This document shows, one piece after another, positions 1-11,697 of a DNA stretch of 64,000 nt. The stretch lies in assembly GCF_050908995.1 (NCBI RefSeq), contig NC_135119.1, forward strand, positions 11,098,001 through 11,162,000, in the 5' to 3' direction. This stretch comes from Andrena cerasifolii. Its lineage: Eukaryota; Arthropoda; Insecta; Hymenoptera; Andrenidae. Below the pieces are notes generated by a model, which saw nothing but the letters and a program-made list of their open reading frames with translations, ran no database searches and was not told the origin of the DNA. The position numbers were made by a program, and so were the translations under genes. Numbering within the stretch: position 1 is the stretch's first letter; the number at the start of each line of letters is the position of its first letter.

Positions 1-2372
1 CGCTTGACGAGGGGATAAGAAAAGGTGGTTAAAGTTTCGTCCAATTAGAGCGCGCTGGGTTGCCTCTGGAGGCGGAGCGCTGCCCCCACTCTGAATCCTG
101 TTGAAGCGCTTGGAGGGGAGAGGTAGACGCGAAGGAGCATGGTTATTGAGGAAAACTTTGACGATTTGGTACGTGGAGACGGTTTGTTTGCTTTATGTTC
201 TTCTTTTAGGAGAGAATAAGGTTCTTTGTATATGTGTCAATCGATACAGGTGGGTTGAGTTAGGTTCACTACTTTTTTCACACCCTCTAGCTGTCCTCCA
301 ATGCAATTGAATTGACACAATCGAAGACTTGGCAATCGATGATTTTGTGAAAAGCGACAAATAACAGGGTTCCATGAGAATCGTTGCTCCCCTTTCTTAA
401 TTGTACAGTGGAACAGATGAAAGTATGTTCACAATTAAAGAGAATAATTAATTATTGCCTCGTTGCAAATACAGACTTTCCGGGACGTCGTGCTAAGTTG
501 TACTCTTAACAATTAAAATTCGTGTTCAGAAGCATTAAATTAGCCAATTACGCGTTAAATTAAGCGTGCAATCCATTGTCGAGTTAAGGGTGCAAAAGAA
601 ACTGACAGACTGTGCTTTAAACTTTCTTAATTGCGCGCTTTAATTGCATACCCTCATTTGCTCATGTTTTTACTCGTTTCCATTAATATAGAGCTTAGTG
701 CACTTACGCCACTTTAACAAAAGGTAAGAAATTTCAACGAAAATACCCTAATTAATTCCGTTCACTATTAATTAGCCAAAAGTGTTACGTACAATCGTTT
801 CACTTTCTTATTGAAAGTCATAATTATCAGAATGATTTCCTAAGTAATAAATAACCCCTTGGAAACTAACAACCATTATTCCACGTTCAAGTAAAAACAG
901 AAAATAAAAAAATTTAACATTCCTTCAACTGTATACTTTAATCTTTCGATTACACTGCAAACGATGCGATACAAATTCGAATGAAGCCCACTTCAAGGTA
1001 CAATCACCAAACTGGCCCACCAATAATTTTCAACGAAATCGTTAGCGTCGATTCGATGCGTTTGCGTGTCGATCCTTACGTGTTCCAAACGACAGCACGT
1101 AATTCAGTGTCGCCAGCCTCGATTGGGCCGCATTGTGCTCGGATCTTTGGACGTTGAAGGTAAGAAGCAATTCGATGGACGACAATGAGGCACGAGGCTT
1201 TTCGATTTTCAATGGGCCCTGAGGAAATCCTCGTTGAAAAGGGTGTACATAAATGGGAGACGTTTGTCATCGTGTTTCCAAAGAGCGTTGCGCAAGATTG
1301 CAGCTCGATTTACCTATTTTCAGGGATACGATCTTGTAATTTTGTACCAAAGAGCGTGTCACGGGTGAATCGAATACTGGATGAAATGAAAATATTACTA
1401 GAAGCTGACTTACGCTCATAATATTATTTTGTGACTTTAAACAAGATTGTGGGGAATTCAAAGGGTCTAGCCGGGTAATTTTGAAAAAGATATATGTAGC
1501 AGAGCTAAAAAGTACATTTTACGTGCTTCTTAAATCATTCAAATATCTTAAGTAGATGTTCAGAAAGAAAATGGTAAAGTTTAGGGTTGTTACTCCCAAA
1601 GCACCCTAACGAGAGGGGGCAGAGATTCGAAATTTCTCTCAGTGGATTTGTAGGCAAAGAGCATTATTTGGTATATATAAATACTAAAATTGGGGCTGGG
1701 ACCATTTTCCCTATGCTCACTCTGCTAGACACTTTGAGTTGGAATTATGATACTTTCTGGGCTCTCATGGATGAGCTAAGTACAAGCGCAGCTGATTGCA
1801 AGTTAAATTTCAGTTGAGTGTAAGATTGATTTATATACAGAAGAATACCATTTTTGTAGTTTGTGTTATAGGCGAGGGTGGAAATGTAGCGAGGGGTTTA
1901 AGTGGTACTCGAATGGAGTAAATCGACAACAAATATTGTAGACTAACAGACCAAAATTTAAATTAGCTAACTCCAACCTTGACCACCGTAGCTTTCAAAT
2001 CACTAAACCTTTAGTGACGTCAAGCCACTGACCATTTCGAACCCTTTCTCCAGCCCCCTCTATCTCATGAACAATGCAACCTACGTGCTCATCCAACTTT
2101 CACACTCCTTCCCATGAAAATTTCACAGTATCGAGAGACATTCACTACCCACCCCATTTGTTCTACAACCTAAACAATATCCTATACATGTTGCAGTACA
2201 AACAATACCAGGAGATGAGTGTCCCACATCCCAGAACCTAAGTGCAACCATCCCGCAATTTCTTCGATTACACTTATAAGGATACGTCCCCAATTCGAAA
2301 ATTCTTCTTTAAATGTAACTTTATGTGAATATAGAGCATATCGGAATATGCAAGGAGCAACTTCTTTATTGC
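1..2372. other. AT-rich non-coding DNA, part of sff intron 1
   Basis: Only short random open frames are seen on either strand. Nothing resembles a kinase exon. No repeat array is evident. Confidence 0.5.
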
Positions 2373-2586
2373 AGAAACTCACTCTGAAGGGATGAAATTA
2401 GCCCCTAAACTTGTGACGTTTTTTTTAAATGTAAATTTATTGTTTTTTTTTGGTAGAGTGATAGAGCATAACAATCTGATTAATTTTTATATTCAACGTT
2501 TTATTCTATCTCGCACCGTTAACATCGCACGCGATAACATTAAGGGCTGATTTCACCCCTTCAGAGTTTTGATAGCCGCAAGTGAC

Positions 2587-2724
2587 CTCGCCAGCGAGCA
2601 GCGAGTAAAGTAGCGGGGTCCTCGACTCCAGCTCGCCGTAATTACTCGCTATCGAATTTACTATCTCCATCGATTACACTGGGCAAATTTCACAGTAAAC
2701 TCGTCAGCGAGTAGCGAGCAAAGT
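2587..2724. repeat. Pair of 25-bp direct repeats rich in GCGAG/CTCGC
   Basis: A 25-bp segment beginning CTCGCCAGCGAGCAGCGAG at 2587 recurs at 2700 as CTCGTCAGCGAGTAGCGAG, 113 bp apart with few changes. Each copy can fold on itself (CTCGC/GCGAG). A related fragment is seen near 21124. Class unknown. Confidence 0.45.
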
Positions 2725-2817
2725 CAATATTAGCTTAGCGCATATGAAGTTGCCATTTCGTCTAGAGAAGTTTGAATGAGAATATTTCTTGCTTCCCAAC
2801 AGCCTCATTTATTTCGT

Positions 2818-3042
2818 ACTAGCTTAAAGTACCCGGCGTTGCCAGGGTTATATATCTTCTTTCGGTGAAGAGGGAGGGAGTTTTTAAAAAGATTTCTTAG
2901 CGAGCACCTAAGGGCTATGAGGAACCTACCTACCAAATTTCAAGGTCATAGGATCTGTGGTCCCAGAGATATCGTGATGTGTCAGTGAGAGAGTCAGTCA
3001 GGCAGCCAGTGGTATTTGGATTTTATATATTGATGGTTGAGT
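2818..3042. mobile_element. Dispersed-repeat fragment with the TACCCGGCGTTGCC motif
   Basis: The segment starts at AGTACCCGGCGTTGCCAGGG and ends with a GTCAGTCAGGCAG run and TTTTATATATTGAT. This beginning and ending recur widely in insect genomes as a short dispersed element (recalled pattern). A degraded relative seems to start at 31518. The transposon class is not assigned. Confidence 0.4.
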
Positions 3043-3199
3043 GCACAAATATTGTATGACCACTTTTTGTGAAATTTCAGTTTTCATATGCAACAAATAG
3101 TTCCCGACTTTTTCTTCGTGCTGTATAAAGTTAAATATTACATTTATATCTACTTCATAAATTCGTCGAAAATAATATTACAAAAGTGCCATTGCGAGT

Positions 3200-3556
3200 T
3201 TAACCCTCCGTGGTCACACCTTCTTGTAATCACAAATTGGTTACACGGGGTTCACTGCACTCCAGCGTCACTTTCCAGTTACCATTTCCGTATTTTTGAA
3301 TCTTTTAACTTTTGAGTGACAATTAATACTCATACAATCATCCTCTAATAGTATTTTTCTATGAATGTAAATTTTGACGTGATGAAATTTGTAGTTGAAA
3401 AAATAGTTGTGGAAAGAAGCAACTATTTGTTAAAATTCGCCCAATTTTTAAATTCTAATATCAGCGTCTAAATTCATTTGAATTCATAAAAACGCGACAT
3501 TCGAACTCGAAAATTACCTGGAGTGACATACACCCTGTGCGATCACCAAGAGTTAA
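3200..3556. mobile_element. Non-autonomous TTAA-flanked element (piggyBac-type MITE), diverged
   Basis: Bounded by TTAA at 3200-3203 and 3553-3556 with imperfect terminal inverted repeats (GTTTAACCCTCCGTGGTCAC against the reverse complement of the right end). Its interior (near 3260-3500) is clearly related to the element at 32153-32384. No transposase. It lies in sff intron 1, directly downstream of the start exon. Confidence 0.55.
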
Positions 3557-3559
3557 ACG

Positions 3560-5260
3560 AGTTCTCAGAACCGTTAAAAGTGGCCATACAATATTTATCC
3601 ACTAATAATTCTCTATGCCCGTGACATTCCTCTAGCCACAGTTCATCGCCAGCAACAAAGTACGCAACTCGGACGCCATCCACGATCGGCAATTTCATAT
3701 GCACCGGAACCAATACCTCCGGCATAATCCAGGATTGATTAAAAACGTCTGCACGCACCGGTCTGCCCCTTTCCCAAGGTCTTCTCCAGCCGATAGGGTC
3801 CGACATACTGGTGGGTCTCCTGGGTGTTGGACCCGACGGGGCTCTCCTTGCCCTGCATCGCCGAGCCACCTTCCTCCTGGTCCGCCAGGTTGCTGGGATT
3901 GCTCTACAGGGACAGGCTAGCCGGTAACTCCGGGCCACCTTCCTTCCGTCCACGGCCCCCGAAAGACCCACCCGCTGCTGTCCCCAGACCCTCGATCCCC
4001 CACCAGGCTCCTTACCGCGTCCACTCTCAGTCCCACTACTGCGCGTCGCAACGGTGGTCCGTGACTCCCGGTCCCCGCCTACCGGGCCCGCTGGCGCCGC
4101 TGCCCGTTGGTGGGGCGATCACCGTCGAAGGCAGGTCCGGGCCCCGCGTCCCCATCCGACGACACACGACGAGCACCGCCGCCGTCCAGACCTCGTGCCA
4201 GCTTCCCTTCGGCGCGCCCACGTCGCACATGCACACCGCCCGTGTCACTCGCGCGACCTGTCCCTCGTCCTCCGCGGCTGCCTCCCGCGGATCCTTGTCA
4301 TGGTGGCCGCCGCGGCAGCGACGGCAAGCGGGGGAGTAGGGCTCCGCGGTCTATGCCCCGGTGTCTAAGAGCGGCGGAGGGGCCAGGTGCCCGGTGCCTG
4401 TCGGATCAGACGGGGACGGCTCGGGTTCGATACACGAGGTTCGAGTGGCATTGGACGTTGGGGTGGGGGGCGCAGCTCACGTTGCCCGACCGGCGGAAAT
4501 GGAGCTGCTCCTCCGCGGAGGCCAGCTCGACGCCATTGCGAGCTGCACGAGCACCCGCGGCCCCTCCGAGTCACCTGCACCACCTTCGCGAGGATCGACG
4601 TTCCGCGGAACGGAGTCTGCTGGCTGCTCAGTCTGCTCCGCGCTCCTCCAGCCTCCGGGACACTAGAGGCCCGCACCACTGGCTTCCTGCTCGCAGCGGT
4701 GAACTTCGTGGAACTTCGTGGAACACTGTTATTCGCTGGCACTGCTCGCGTTCCTCCCGTGTGCCCGCGACGGTACGAGGATAGGCGAGGAGGAATGAAG
4801 CGAGACCCTTCCCGAGCACCTCCACCCTACGCGCACTCGTGCACCACCACCGACATGTCACTGTATCCGGTACGGCACGGTTGGACGTTCCCCGGGTCTC
4901 GTTGGCTCGATGGACGGCTCGCGGGCAGCCGGAGTGGCGAGGTTTCCTTTTTTCCGCGAGGGTTTCGGTTTCAACCCTCGCTCCGTTCGTTCGTTTCGCC
5001 AAGGATTTCAGCCCTTGTCGTTCGCGGATGACGGAGCTGACGACGAACCGCGGCGCTCCCAGTTCGATTACGTGTTACACGACAGAACACAGAGGGGGTA
5101 GGCAGCGCGCGCATCTTCACATCCGCCGCCACCCCTGCGGACGCCTCCCCCGACTTAGCCGACTCGGTGGAGGCTGAAACCGTGGCGCGTAGTGAGGGGC
5201 TCGAGTCCATTCGAGTCCACGAACAAATAAAGTTTTCAATACTGTCGACGACCCTTGGTC
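3560..5260 (-). promoter_or_regulatory. GC-rich CpG island covering the sff 5' leader and probable promoter
   Basis: This stretch is sharply richer in G+C and CpG than its AT-rich surroundings and brackets the sff start exon, which reads leftwards. It probably holds the 5' untranslated exon and a TATA-less promoter; no TATA box or defined start site could be picked out. Several 100-225 codon open frames on both strands here (for example 4107-4784 and 4387-5031, plus) follow from low stop-codon density in GC-rich DNA and show no recognisable protein motif. A poly(A)-like AATAAA at 5225-5230 (plus) has no gene attached. Confidence 0.55.
3759..3858 (-). CDS. sff: First coding exon of SAD/BRSK-type Ser/Thr kinase (sugar-free frosting homologue), gene continues off the left edge
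   Basis: Reading the minus strand from ATG at 3858-3856 gives 33 codons plus one base, starting MQGKESPVG. The exon ends in YVGPYRLEKTLGKGQTG (the last G is completed by the next exon), the hallmark start of the SAD/BRSK kinase domain including the ATP-binding glycine-rich loop. It stops at a GTGCGT splice donor (3758-3757), phase 1. The ATG is chosen because an in-frame TAG lies 19 codons upstream and no other Met follows that stop. SAD kinases are AMPK-related enzymes acting in neuronal polarity and presynaptic/glycan regulation (family knowledge). No further kinase exon (expected to begin LVKLG) was seen between 1 and 3758, so intron 1 is at least 3.7 kb. The exon sits in a GC-rich island. 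The identity is secure, but only about 5% of the protein is visible. Confidence 0.88.
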
Positions 5261-7510
5261 GCTGTCACTGGTAAATTTCGTGATTTCACTATATTCTAGG
5301 TTCCTTCTCAGTGATTCTCATTTATTCAAAAATTCTTATTTAGGTTTTTATTTATTATTTGTTTATTAAAAGTTGCTATTTGAATCATTAAAAGTCAGGA
5401 AAGTTTGGGAGCTTCCAAGCTCCAATTCACATTGGAAACAGTCAGATTTCAGTAACTACTTATCATTTCCTAAAGAAACTTAAAAATTTTAGAACAGAGA
5501 CGGGCGTGTAAATTGAGAATTATAGGTGCTGTATAATAAGTGTTAAAATAGATGCTGATTATTTTCCAAATTTCTTTAACGACCCTCAAGGAAGGTACTT
5601 CGCGTTTAACCTCACTTTGTTCTGCAGTAAACCGTGTGATCCAGCGATCGAGCGGTCAAACCCATCACTGCGGATGATAGCTAGGGGAGACGCGGCTCCC
5701 TCGGTTTGTCGTAGGTGGTAGGGGTTGGCTCGGTGTGTTCTCGTCGGTACCAGGGTAGTGTTCGTGGTTCGTGTCTAGGGTGAAAAAAAGGAGCGCGAGT
5801 GAGATTTCGGGATCGATCGCCGATCCTCTTAGGCAGTGAATCTTCCCTCTAAGACTCGTTTCAGACGAGGTCCTCAAGCGGGTGGTTAAGAAAACGAAGG
5901 TCGGCAAAAATCGAGTAGAAAGCTGGGAATCGTTCGCAATAATCGATCGATTATATTTCGGATTTTCATTAGGAAATAGTGTTTGTAGGTGTATATGCAA
6001 ATGTACCGAGGAGTAGTGAGGTTTCATATGCGCACGCGCAAGCAGAATCTCGCAACCCTCCCACTTGCAGCAACTTGACCTACCCCTGTCCACTAGAATC
6101 TACAAATCTCCCAACGATCCTCAAACAATTTCACCGACTGACAGGGGAAATAATGGACACGTGTCATTGGACACTTCAAAAAATGATCTTCGTTGAAATT
6201 CCATTACTGCGACCAAAAGGATTTGAGGGGGTGGATCCACAGAACACTCATTCTTGCACGTAAGTGGAGATGCCATTGTGTCCTAGAATTATTCTACCTT
6301 CCCCTAAAAAATAATTGCTAACGTTTGTACACTCTTACAGAATTCACAAATTTCCCTTCAAAGATACAGAAATATTTGGAAATCCTACAATCTACACACT
6401 ATATTGTACCATCCCCTATGGATTTACGAACAAACTCCAAAATTCTTCTTCACACCTAAATAATTTTTTGCAAATCCTACATCAATCTATTATAGTAGCT
6501 CCCATCAATTTACCAACAGCTTCCAAAATTTTCCTTGAAACTTTAAATTTTTTGAAATCGTACAATCTGCACACTATACTATCCCCTATCGATTTATGAG
6601 CAAACTCCAAAATTCTCCTTCAAACCTGAATAAATTTTTTCAAATCCTACAATCTTTAGTATCTTCACATTTCACACTATACTATCCCCAAGCAAACTCC
6701 AAAACTCTCCTCCAAGCCACCGCAAACAATACAAACCAAAACCTAACCCCTCCAATTATCACTAAATCTAATTAACATTCGTTCACCGTTCAAATAGTGC
6801 CTCCAATAATCCACCTACCCCATTACGAATACCTAATAACCGATTATGTAGATCGTAGCTACTAAAACGATACCTATTTTCGAGACCATTATACTTTCAA
6901 CACTGCATTTAATCGACCACCCCCCGCTTCCCAGAGAAAACTGTTTACGCCCTCGTAAAAGCATCCACAACAGGGCGAAGTTCCTCGCAGGGGCGTGCTC
7001 CCGTTAAAATTGATTTCCACTGGCGGGAAGGATAAATTGTCATCTTCTGCTCGCCAGAAATTTGAAAATCACTTTGCCCGTCCAAACCGGGAATGAATTA
7101 ATTTTCCGTGCGTGCGACGCGAATCGATCCGCCGTTTGTCTCGAGCTCTCTCATAATAAACGAACTCCCTAATTTTAGCGCGTGAATTCGAGCCGCAGTA
7201 GCTGGAGCGCGTCGTGATCGAACCTACCTCCGATGTTACGCCGTGCGCGATGAATTATTCAGGATGGAATCAGACAGGTCAAGTCAGGCAGCTTGGCCAG
7301 CCTGATTAATCATTTAGGTAGGGGGGGTTAATTATTGACGAGCGAGAATGTGCCAGCGTCGCTAGCCTCGCTCAAATTTCCAGACAGGTGCGTGCCCTTG
7401 CGCGAAATCCTTGCTGCTTGGGCGAGTCAGGGGTGGTTTCATCCCCCTCGAAGCGAAAGATGGGGGCTAATTCGTTTGTTTACTTTACTAGGTGTGGTGC
7501 AATTTGAAGT
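5261..7510. other. Intergenic DNA without recognisable genes
   Basis: AT-rich sequence with short open frames only. A C-rich, low-complexity stretch (6290-6760) repeats AAATCCTACAATCT-type phrases. A 43-bp segment at 6003-6045 is shared with 11505-11548. Confidence 0.5.
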
Positions 7511-8131
7511 ATAACACTAGAACTACCGACCCAGTCGAAGCGACTGGTTTTACATTTTCATTTGAAAATTACTCGAATTTATGACTTTGCAGTTCAGAAA
7601 TTTTTCATAATTTTGGTTGCAATATATAATGAATTAAATTTATTAATTTCTCTTCCCCTCTCCCATACCCTTTTCAAAGTTACATATACACTATGCCTAG
7701 ATATACCGCAACTACGCATTGTGACATTTTTTTTTCGGTAGATAGAATGTCGGCAAATGCGACACAAAATTCGAATAAACGTAAATGGGGTGAAATTGGA
7801 TATTGGAGAGATAATAAATGCAATAATACTTGCGATCGATGCGGGAAATATGTTTGCAGGAAATGTACATGCAAAAAGGTCGCTATCCTCATTTGCAAGA
7901 GCTGCCTTTACTAATAATAAATTCACCATTTTTGAGTATGGAAACAGTTTATTTCTAAGTGGTATAAATATGCAGTATAATATTGTCTATATATTTTTTA
8001 ACAATATAGAAATTAAAAGAGTATGAATAAAGGTTTATTTTCCCTGCATGGCGAATTTTATAAATAACCAGTCATTTGGACTGGTCTGGTAGAAATTGGT
8101 ATGCATTAATTGTCAGTAGTTCTAGCGTTAA
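7511..8131 (+). mobile_element. Internally deleted piggyBac-like transposon
   Basis: The ends form a 15-bp inverted repeat, TAACACTAGAACTAC against GTAGTTCTAGCGTTA, with one mismatch. The right target site is TTAA (8128-8131) and the left has decayed to ATAA (7511-7514). Just inside each end is a matching hairpin, CCAGTC..GACTGG (about 7531-7546 and 8069-8084). The body retains only the tail of a transposase. Terminal sequence, TTAA target and the Cys-rich tail agree on the piggyBac superfamily. Confidence 0.75.
7693..7914 (+). pseudogene. piggyBac-like transposase remnant, C-terminal cysteine-rich domain
   Basis: A 73-codon frame ends in CNNTCDRCGKYVCRKC followed by a further C-x-C and a final C-x2-C pair, spacing typical of the zinc-binding cysteine-rich tail of piggyBac transposases. 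The DDD catalytic core expected upstream is absent, since the element is only 0.6 kb. Start Met is incidental. Not functional as a transposase. Confidence 0.65.
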
Positions 8132-11100
8132 TGATGAAATTCCTTTTCAGTATTCTTCTACGACACTATCGATTTCTTTAGTCCCCTCTCGCGATTACGT
8201 TGTTGGGCTATCTACATACATCTATTTCCCTATACATGTTTTACTGGTAGTATTAAGTGGTTAGGTGAATAACAGCTAACAGCCGGATCAGGTTTTTGCA
8301 ATCTACTTTTCCGGGTGAGCCGGCAGTAGAGATGGCCCAGTCGCTAAATTTCAGACTCTATGTATATATAAGAGTACAAGCCAAATAATTGAGTGTATAA
8401 CCTTATTTCGTTCTTTTCTATGTTCTTCTGAATATATACGCTGCAAAAGGAAACTGGAGGCTATATTTCGCCCCTGCTATTAAGCAGTAGTGCACAGAAT
8501 ATTATTTAAAATGAATAAGTGTAAGGTATAATTCATAAAAAAACTTGAGAAAAGTAAAAAAATTACTCCAAGTACATGAAATCAAATAAATCACAAAAAA
8601 TAGAAGATAATAATAATCATACAATAAAAAAATATGTGAAATCAAAATGAGCTGCACATACATAAAGGTAATGATAAATACAAATAAATATTTTCATTTA
8701 AATTAAAAAGAAATTCATTTATGTATGTATTTGTAAAAACACGTTTATAACATGGTTATAACTTGACGGTAAGCTGTCAAAATTTGGAGTAGATTGCATA
8801 GTGAAAATAGCGATACGCATATACGTGTACGTATTATGTTTGACGAAAAATTTCCTGAAGAAGACGAAGGAAAAGAACAATTTTTTCGGACCGTTTTTGA
8901 CAGATCCATGAGACGATATTACGATATCTCGGTTATGCGCGGACCGATTTTATTGAAATTGGTCTTATTCGAAAGCTTATATGCGGTTTGCATAAGAAAA
9001 ATGCCTTTAAATTTAGGAAATATTGCAGGCGTGATGAGATATTAATGAAATAAGTTTCAGGTTAGGTTGGAATAGCCCGGCGACGAGTAAATGATAGCGG
9101 TAGCGACAGTCGACATATACAGGGTGTCTTTCCTGTACTTTCTCTCCTGTATATAACAACCATTTTATGTCAAATGAGCCAAATGTCCCGTACTTACCCT
9201 ATGTTACCTAATCTCTGTCTCTACTATTTTCTTACAAGCATTAATGTTCCTTTCTTATCTTTTTATTATTCACAATACCTCCTGGCGAAAGAAAGAATTA
9301 TTACTCCAGCCCCAGCTCTCTGGATCCCTCGGCAAGGGATTAGATGAATACTCTTTATTCGCCTCGAGTCAATGACGACCACCCCCTTCAAATACCCAAA
9401 GAGGAAACCCAGTACCTATATCTACCCTGAAGAATTGAAACGTCACTAAAAAACCTTCCACTTCGCCCTGGATTCACCTCTCCAAGCTATAAAACCCTTT
9501 CTTCCTAAAAAAAAAAGACGATATCACGAGGTGCTCGAATGGGGTTGCAGCCACGGATCGCGAGGCTTTCGCTGGGAACCGTCCCCCGGTCGCGAAGAAG
9601 CGAGACGCTCAGTTGTTAAGCGTCGAAATTCCAGCAAACGGGAATCTATTAAACCCAGTTAACCCCGAGCGGCTCGAGAGGGAAGGAGGAAGAGGGGTGT
9701 GCAGCGCGGAGGGGAGGGAGCATTTAACGGAGGGCACTTTTCTCGATGAGACGTGCGTATAAATATGCAAGGAAAATTACCCCGAGCGTTATAGCGCGAG
9801 CCAGCGGCGAGGACACCTACGGGGGTACGAATGCAATATAGATCGGGTCCTGAGGGGATCGGCGAGGGCCGGGGGAGAGAGGGACGACAGTCGGATGGCA
9901 CAAAGGGGAGGGTGCAGAGAGAGGATCGATAGGTATATAGAGGCAGATAGGAACACAGGAAGCGTCTGACACCGGAAAGCTCCTGGGGGATGGCTTCTTA
10001 CGAGCTGTGCCTGACCGACTGACAACCTCCCTTCTTTCCACCCCCTTTTTATATTACATAATCTTCCACTCGTTATTTTTAATTTCTGCAATAATTGTTG
10101 ATAGGTGCTTGTGTGGGATTGTTTCGATTTTCTGGTGCAGTGACTTTGCAGCGGGGGAGAAAAGTATCGGGGCACCCTTTAACATGGAATAACTTTTTTA
10201 AAATTGGTCCGAACGATTTGAGTTTTTATCCAGACGTTAGAAGGATTAATTTATTAGGCGTTCTTCTAACTTTTGTATCTGAGCCTATAATGAAAATTTA
10301 AGGAGTGGTAAATTTTGGACTGGGCTTGGAACATTTTTTTTGTGGTTTTTTATTGCGGTGGGTGGTAGAATTATTGATCATTCTTTGCTGAATTCTGTCG
10401 TTGTTCAGTAGTGAGTTGCTCTGAATACTAGATTTTTCAAATTTTTGAGAAGTGTTGAGAAAAATTTGAGAAGTTTGTAGTGGGGGGTAGCTGATATACC
10501 TTTTCGTGGTGTGAAGGAACCGAGAGTGCTAAAAAATTTGAAGCTACTTTGCAACCCCTAAAATTTTGAATATTTCGAATCTTCTTTCTCACCCTCACCG
10601 TTCCCTACACTTTCCTCCACCCCCAATGAAAACTGTGCAGAGTATTAAATAGAGTTGCTTCAAAACGCACAGCACCGAGGAGCGCGTTAAATCTCCGTCT
10701 CCCCCACATCGCGCTCCTTCGCCCTCATTTTTATCGACCTCGAGGCCGAAGTCGACATCCACCGGCATCGAATCGAACCGATTTCTCGTTTTCCGCGGTC
10801 GTAAACTGTGCCCCTACAGTGCCAGCAATATGAGACGCGTACTTGGTTTGAAAGAGTTACGTTAAAAAGCGAGAAGGGATGAAAAGGGTGTTGAATACGG
10901 GAAAAGGGAGATACAAGATGTTGCAGTGGCCATTTTGTGTTGGCATGGAAATAGTTGCAGAAGAATCTTGGAGGAAGGCAGAGTTTGTTGAGCAGTGGAA
11001 AGCAAGGAACACGTATCTTTTTCAGCCGCGATAAATCAAGTTTAAGGGGTGAAAGTCCGGAGGGTAGTTTCACCCCTCTGGCGCTATCTTGGAAACTACT

Positions 11101-11690
11101 GCAGATGCAAAGAAGTTTCCTTAGACAAATGTTTCACGGTTCCGCGATGGAAGCCTCGGGAACTTGGATGCGATATATCAGATCCAGGATTCGGGATTTA
11201 TTTTTATTCCCGGTGTTCTTAGCGCGCGCGTTTGCGGGCTCGTCGATTTATTAGCCTCGACTTTTCGGTATTTATGGCAATTAGGGGGCTCATGCTGCAC
11301 GAGACAGCGCGCAAACCGCAGAGAGCCAATTAATTGCTCGCGGCTGAACCGTTGGAACTCGAAGGGTAGTCTCCTATTAGTTACCTTCGAATCCCATGCC
11401 ACCCACAGGATCTCGGTGCCTGCTAACCTTAACACTTCGCGGAGCAATGATTTAGTAGCGGATTCAGCACAACGATATCGTGTCAACAATGGGGAACTTT
11501 AGGTATACCGAGCAGTAGTGAGGTCTCCGATGCGCATGCGCAAACAGGAGGGCATGTGGGCGCGGATAGTCCCCTATCACTTCACTGCGTGAATTCCGTG
11601 GTGTTTCTTTTTAGAAATACATGTTTTTACTCTTATAGACTTCAATATTGCTTAATTCTCCTGTCAGTAATCAGTTATTATAATTACACA
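8132..11690. other. Intergenic DNA without recognisable genes
   Basis: Mixed AT-rich sequence with a GC-rich stretch at 9540-10020. A 83-codon frame at 8794-9045 (plus) has charged composition but no motif I know. ACAGGGTGTC at 9119, a phrase common at insect transposon ends, is isolated. A segment at 10140-10320 resembles an unclassified dispersed repeat. Confidence 0.45.
11531..11542. promoter_or_regulatory. Perfect NRF-1/Ewg-type palindrome TGCGCATGCGCA
   Basis: The sequence is an exact TGCGCATGCGCA palindrome, the known NRF-1 (Drosophila Ewg) consensus. It sits in a 43-bp segment shared with 6003-6045. Similar cores occur at 31901-31910 and 41011-41044. No gene start is seen next to it, so activity is uncertain. 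Confidence 0.35.
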
Positions 11691-11697
11691 GTAATAT

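Noticed and set aside
3543..3971. 142-codon minus frame over the sff exon
   Set aside because: It is in the wrong frame; the true kinase frame (YVGPYRLEKTLGKGQTG) is broken by the exon border, so it is not a long open frame.
4423..4455. B-box-like GGTTCGA sequences suggesting a tRNA
   Set aside because: No matching A-box or acceptor stem around it; no tRNA gene was supported anywhere in the window.
4107..5031. Long plus-strand frames in the GC-rich island
   Set aside because: Several frames overlap on both strands, composition is Arg/Pro/Ser-rich as expected from GC-rich DNA, and no motif is present.
8794..9045. 83-codon charged frame
   Set aside because: Looked protein-like in composition but matches no family I know and lies alone in AT-rich DNA.
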